A stretch of 5,542 bases of DNA from Candidatus Dadabacteria bacterium (GTDB lineage Bacteria > Desulfobacterota_D > UBA1144 > Nemesobacterales > JADFKM01). The translations under genes and the position numbers were made by a program. The stretch covers positions 1 to 5,542 of the forward strand of contig JADFKM010000083.1 of assembly GCA_022564935.1 (NCBI GenBank). The letters are read 5' to 3'. The notes beneath the pieces are model-generated. The model was not told the DNA's origin, did no database searches, and saw only the letters and a program-made list of their open reading frames with translations. Shown in pieces: positions 4,057-5,542 of the stretch. Every line of letters begins with the position of its first letter. Position 1 is the stretch's first letter.

Positions 4057-5528
4057 GCGCGTCTCGCCACATCGTAAGGGACGAGCCGCCGATATTCGAG
4101 AGGAGCGCGCCGGGGAAAAAGGGGATTACTTTAAAGAAGTGTGACGTTGAGAAGGTAGACCCTTCGCGCTGCATCCCGTCGGGCATGCTCAGGGACGAGC
4201 CTGTCGAGCTCCCGGAGGTGAGCGAGTTCGAGGTGGTGAGACATTTCACCCGTCTCTCACAGTGGAACTACGGCGTGGATACGGGGCTGTACCCGCTCGG
4301 CTCCTGCACGATGAAATACAACCCCAAGTTAAACGAGGAGGTCGCCTCATACCCCGGGTTTACCCGCATACACCCCATGCAGGACGAGGGGCTCTGCCAG
4401 GGGGCGCTTGAATTGATGTACGAGCTCCAGGGAATGCTCGGGGAGATAAGCGGCATGGACGCAGTGTCTCTCCAGCCCGCAGCGGGCGCTCACGGGGAGC
4501 TTACCGGGCTTCTCGTAATAAGCGCGTATCACAGGAGCCGCGGCAATAAGAAAACGAAGGTGATCGTCCCCGACTCGGCCCACGGTACGAACCCCGCGAG
4601 CTCTGCGATCACCGGATATGGCGTTGTGCAGGTCCCGACCAAACAGGACGGGGTGCTCACCCCCGAAGTGGTGGGTAAGGCCATGGACGAACAGGTGGCG
4701 GCACTCATGATAACAAACCCCAACACCCTCGGCCTATTCGAGGGACACATCGGGGAGATTTCCCATATAGTTCACGACAGGGGGGGGCTGATTTACTGCG
4801 ACGGCGCCAACCTGAACGCCCTCATGGGAGTGGTGAAGCTCGGCGACACGGGGGTTGACGTCATGCACATCAACCTCCACAAGACGTTCTCAACCCCGCA
4901 CGGGGGAGGCGGGCCGGGCTCGGGCCCCATAGGGGTTACGAAGGAGCTCGAGCCGTTTTTGCCCGTGCCGAGGATTGTAAAAACCCAGGGCGGTTTCAGG
5001 TTCGACTACGACCGGCCCGAAAGCATTGGGAGGGTGATGGCGTTCAACGGCAATTTCGGCGTCTTGGTGAGAGCCTACGCCTATATACTGTCGCTCGGGG
5101 CGCAGGGGCTTCTCAAGTGCTCCCAAACTGCCGTGCTCAACGCCAACTACATCCGCGAGAGGCTAAAGCCCCACTACCACCTGCCTTATGACAGACTCTG
5201 CATGCACGAGTGCGTGTTCACGGATAAAAAACAGCGTGGCCTGGGCGTAACCACCCTGGACATCGCAAAGAGGCTCATCGACTACGGCTTCCACCCCCCG
5301 ACCATATACTTCCCCCTAATCGTGCAGGCGGCGCTCATGATAGAGCCCACTGAGAGCGAGAGCCGCGACGAGATGGATGGTTTTATAGAGGCTATGATAG
5401 AGATTGCGCGTGAGGCCGAAGAAAGCCCCGAGCTGCTTAAGGGAGCGCCTCACTTGACAAAAGTGGGTCGCCTCGACGAAGTAAGAGCCGCCCGCCAGCC
5501 CCGGCTGCGGTGGAAGCGGGGGGCGTGA
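4053..5528 (+). CDS. gcvPB: Glycine decarboxylase (P-protein) subunit 2, PLP-binding
   Basis: This is the catalytic half of the split P-protein, a fold-type I PLP enzyme. The 491-residue product has the usual PIFERSAPGKKGITL opening, GLYPLGSCTMKYNPKLNEE, QPAAGAHGELTGLLVI, IVPDSAHGTNPASSA, and the cofactor motif DVMHINLHKTFSTPHGGGGP, in which K277 (codon 4881-4883) should form the Schiff base with PLP. YFPLIVQAALMIEPTESES lies near the C-terminus. The start is a TTG at 4053. It is the only start codon in frame before the conserved region, it overlaps the gcvPA TGA by four bases (TTGA), and GAAAGGGG (4038-4045) lies 7 bases ahead of it. This points to translational coupling that would keep the two P subunits equal. 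The basic tail (RQPRLRWKRGA) is a minor peculiarity. No interruption seen. Confidence 0.97.
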   Translation: MSASRHIVRDEPPIFERSAPGKKGITLKKCDVEKVDPSRCIPSGMLRDEPVELPEVSEFEVVRHFTRLSQWNYGVDTGLYPLGSCTMKYNPKLNEEVASYPGFTRIHPMQDEGLCQGALELMYELQGMLGEISGMDAVSLQPAAGAHGELTGLLVISAYHRSRGNKKTKVIVPDSAHGTNPASSAITGYGVVQVPTKQDGVLTPEVVGKAMDEQVAALMITNPNTLGLFEGHIGEISHIVHDRGGLIYCDGANLNALMGVVKLGDTGVDVMHINLHKTFSTPHGGGGPGSGPIGVTKELEPFLPVPRIVKTQGGFRFDYDRPESIGRVMAFNGNFGVLVRAYAYILSLGAQGLLKCSQTAVLNANYIRERLKPHYHLPYDRLCMHECVFTDKKQRGLGVTTLDIAKRLIDYGFHPPTIYFPLIVQAALMIEPTESESRDEMDGFIEAMIEIAREAEESPELLKGAPHLTKVGRLDEVRAARQPRLRWKRGA

Positions 5529-5542
5529 GTGGGTAAGTTAGT

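Overview
This window reads as ordinary chromosome of a bacterium with moderate-to-high GC content. Its core is a complete glycine cleavage operon in the order gcvT-gcvH-gcvPA-gcvPB on the + strand (1223-5528). The P-protein is split into two subunits, a layout found in many thermophiles, Gram-positives, deltaproteobacteria-like groups and candidate phyla, but not in E. coli, whose P-protein is one chain. Frequent AGG (Arg) and ATA (Ile) codons, a secreted beta-rich lipid-free protein next door and the split P-protein would fit an uncultured deltaproteobacterial or candidate-phylum lineage. That placement is inference only, because no taxonomic marker lies in the window.

Layout. Positions 1-75 (- strand) hold only the first 25 codons of a gene that runs off the left edge; they encode a signal peptide behind an excellent ribosome binding site. 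Positions 172-663 (- strand) encode a 163-residue exported protein of unknown function. Divergent from it, 698-886 (+) is a 62-codon reading frame with strongly gene-like codon use, either a small gene or a gene remnant. Positions 887-1222 are a 336-base gene-free control region ahead of gcvT. It holds a perfect TATAAT box, a TTTTGC-N6-GCAAAA palindrome abutting that box, a tandem pair of 14-bp repeats, a hairpin and an A10 tract. No glycine riboswitch could be recognised there. The last 14 bases follow gcvPB and may begin another gene.

How the genes work together. GcvPA and GcvPB form the PLP-dependent glycine decarboxylase, which loads the aminomethyl group of glycine onto the lipoyl arm of GcvH and releases CO2. 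GcvT transfers that carbon to tetrahydrofolate, releasing ammonia and giving 5,10-methylene-THF. The lipoamide dehydrogenase (L-protein) that reoxidises GcvH is not in the window, which is usual because it is shared with other complexes. The four genes are packed tightly (a 15-nt gap, a 1-nt overlap and a 4-nt overlap), so one mRNA with translational coupling is likely. All catalytic or cofactor-bearing motifs I could check are intact.

I found no defence, mobile or otherwise novel system. The most unusual material is the set of repeats and palindromes upstream of gcvT and the unassigned 62-codon frame.
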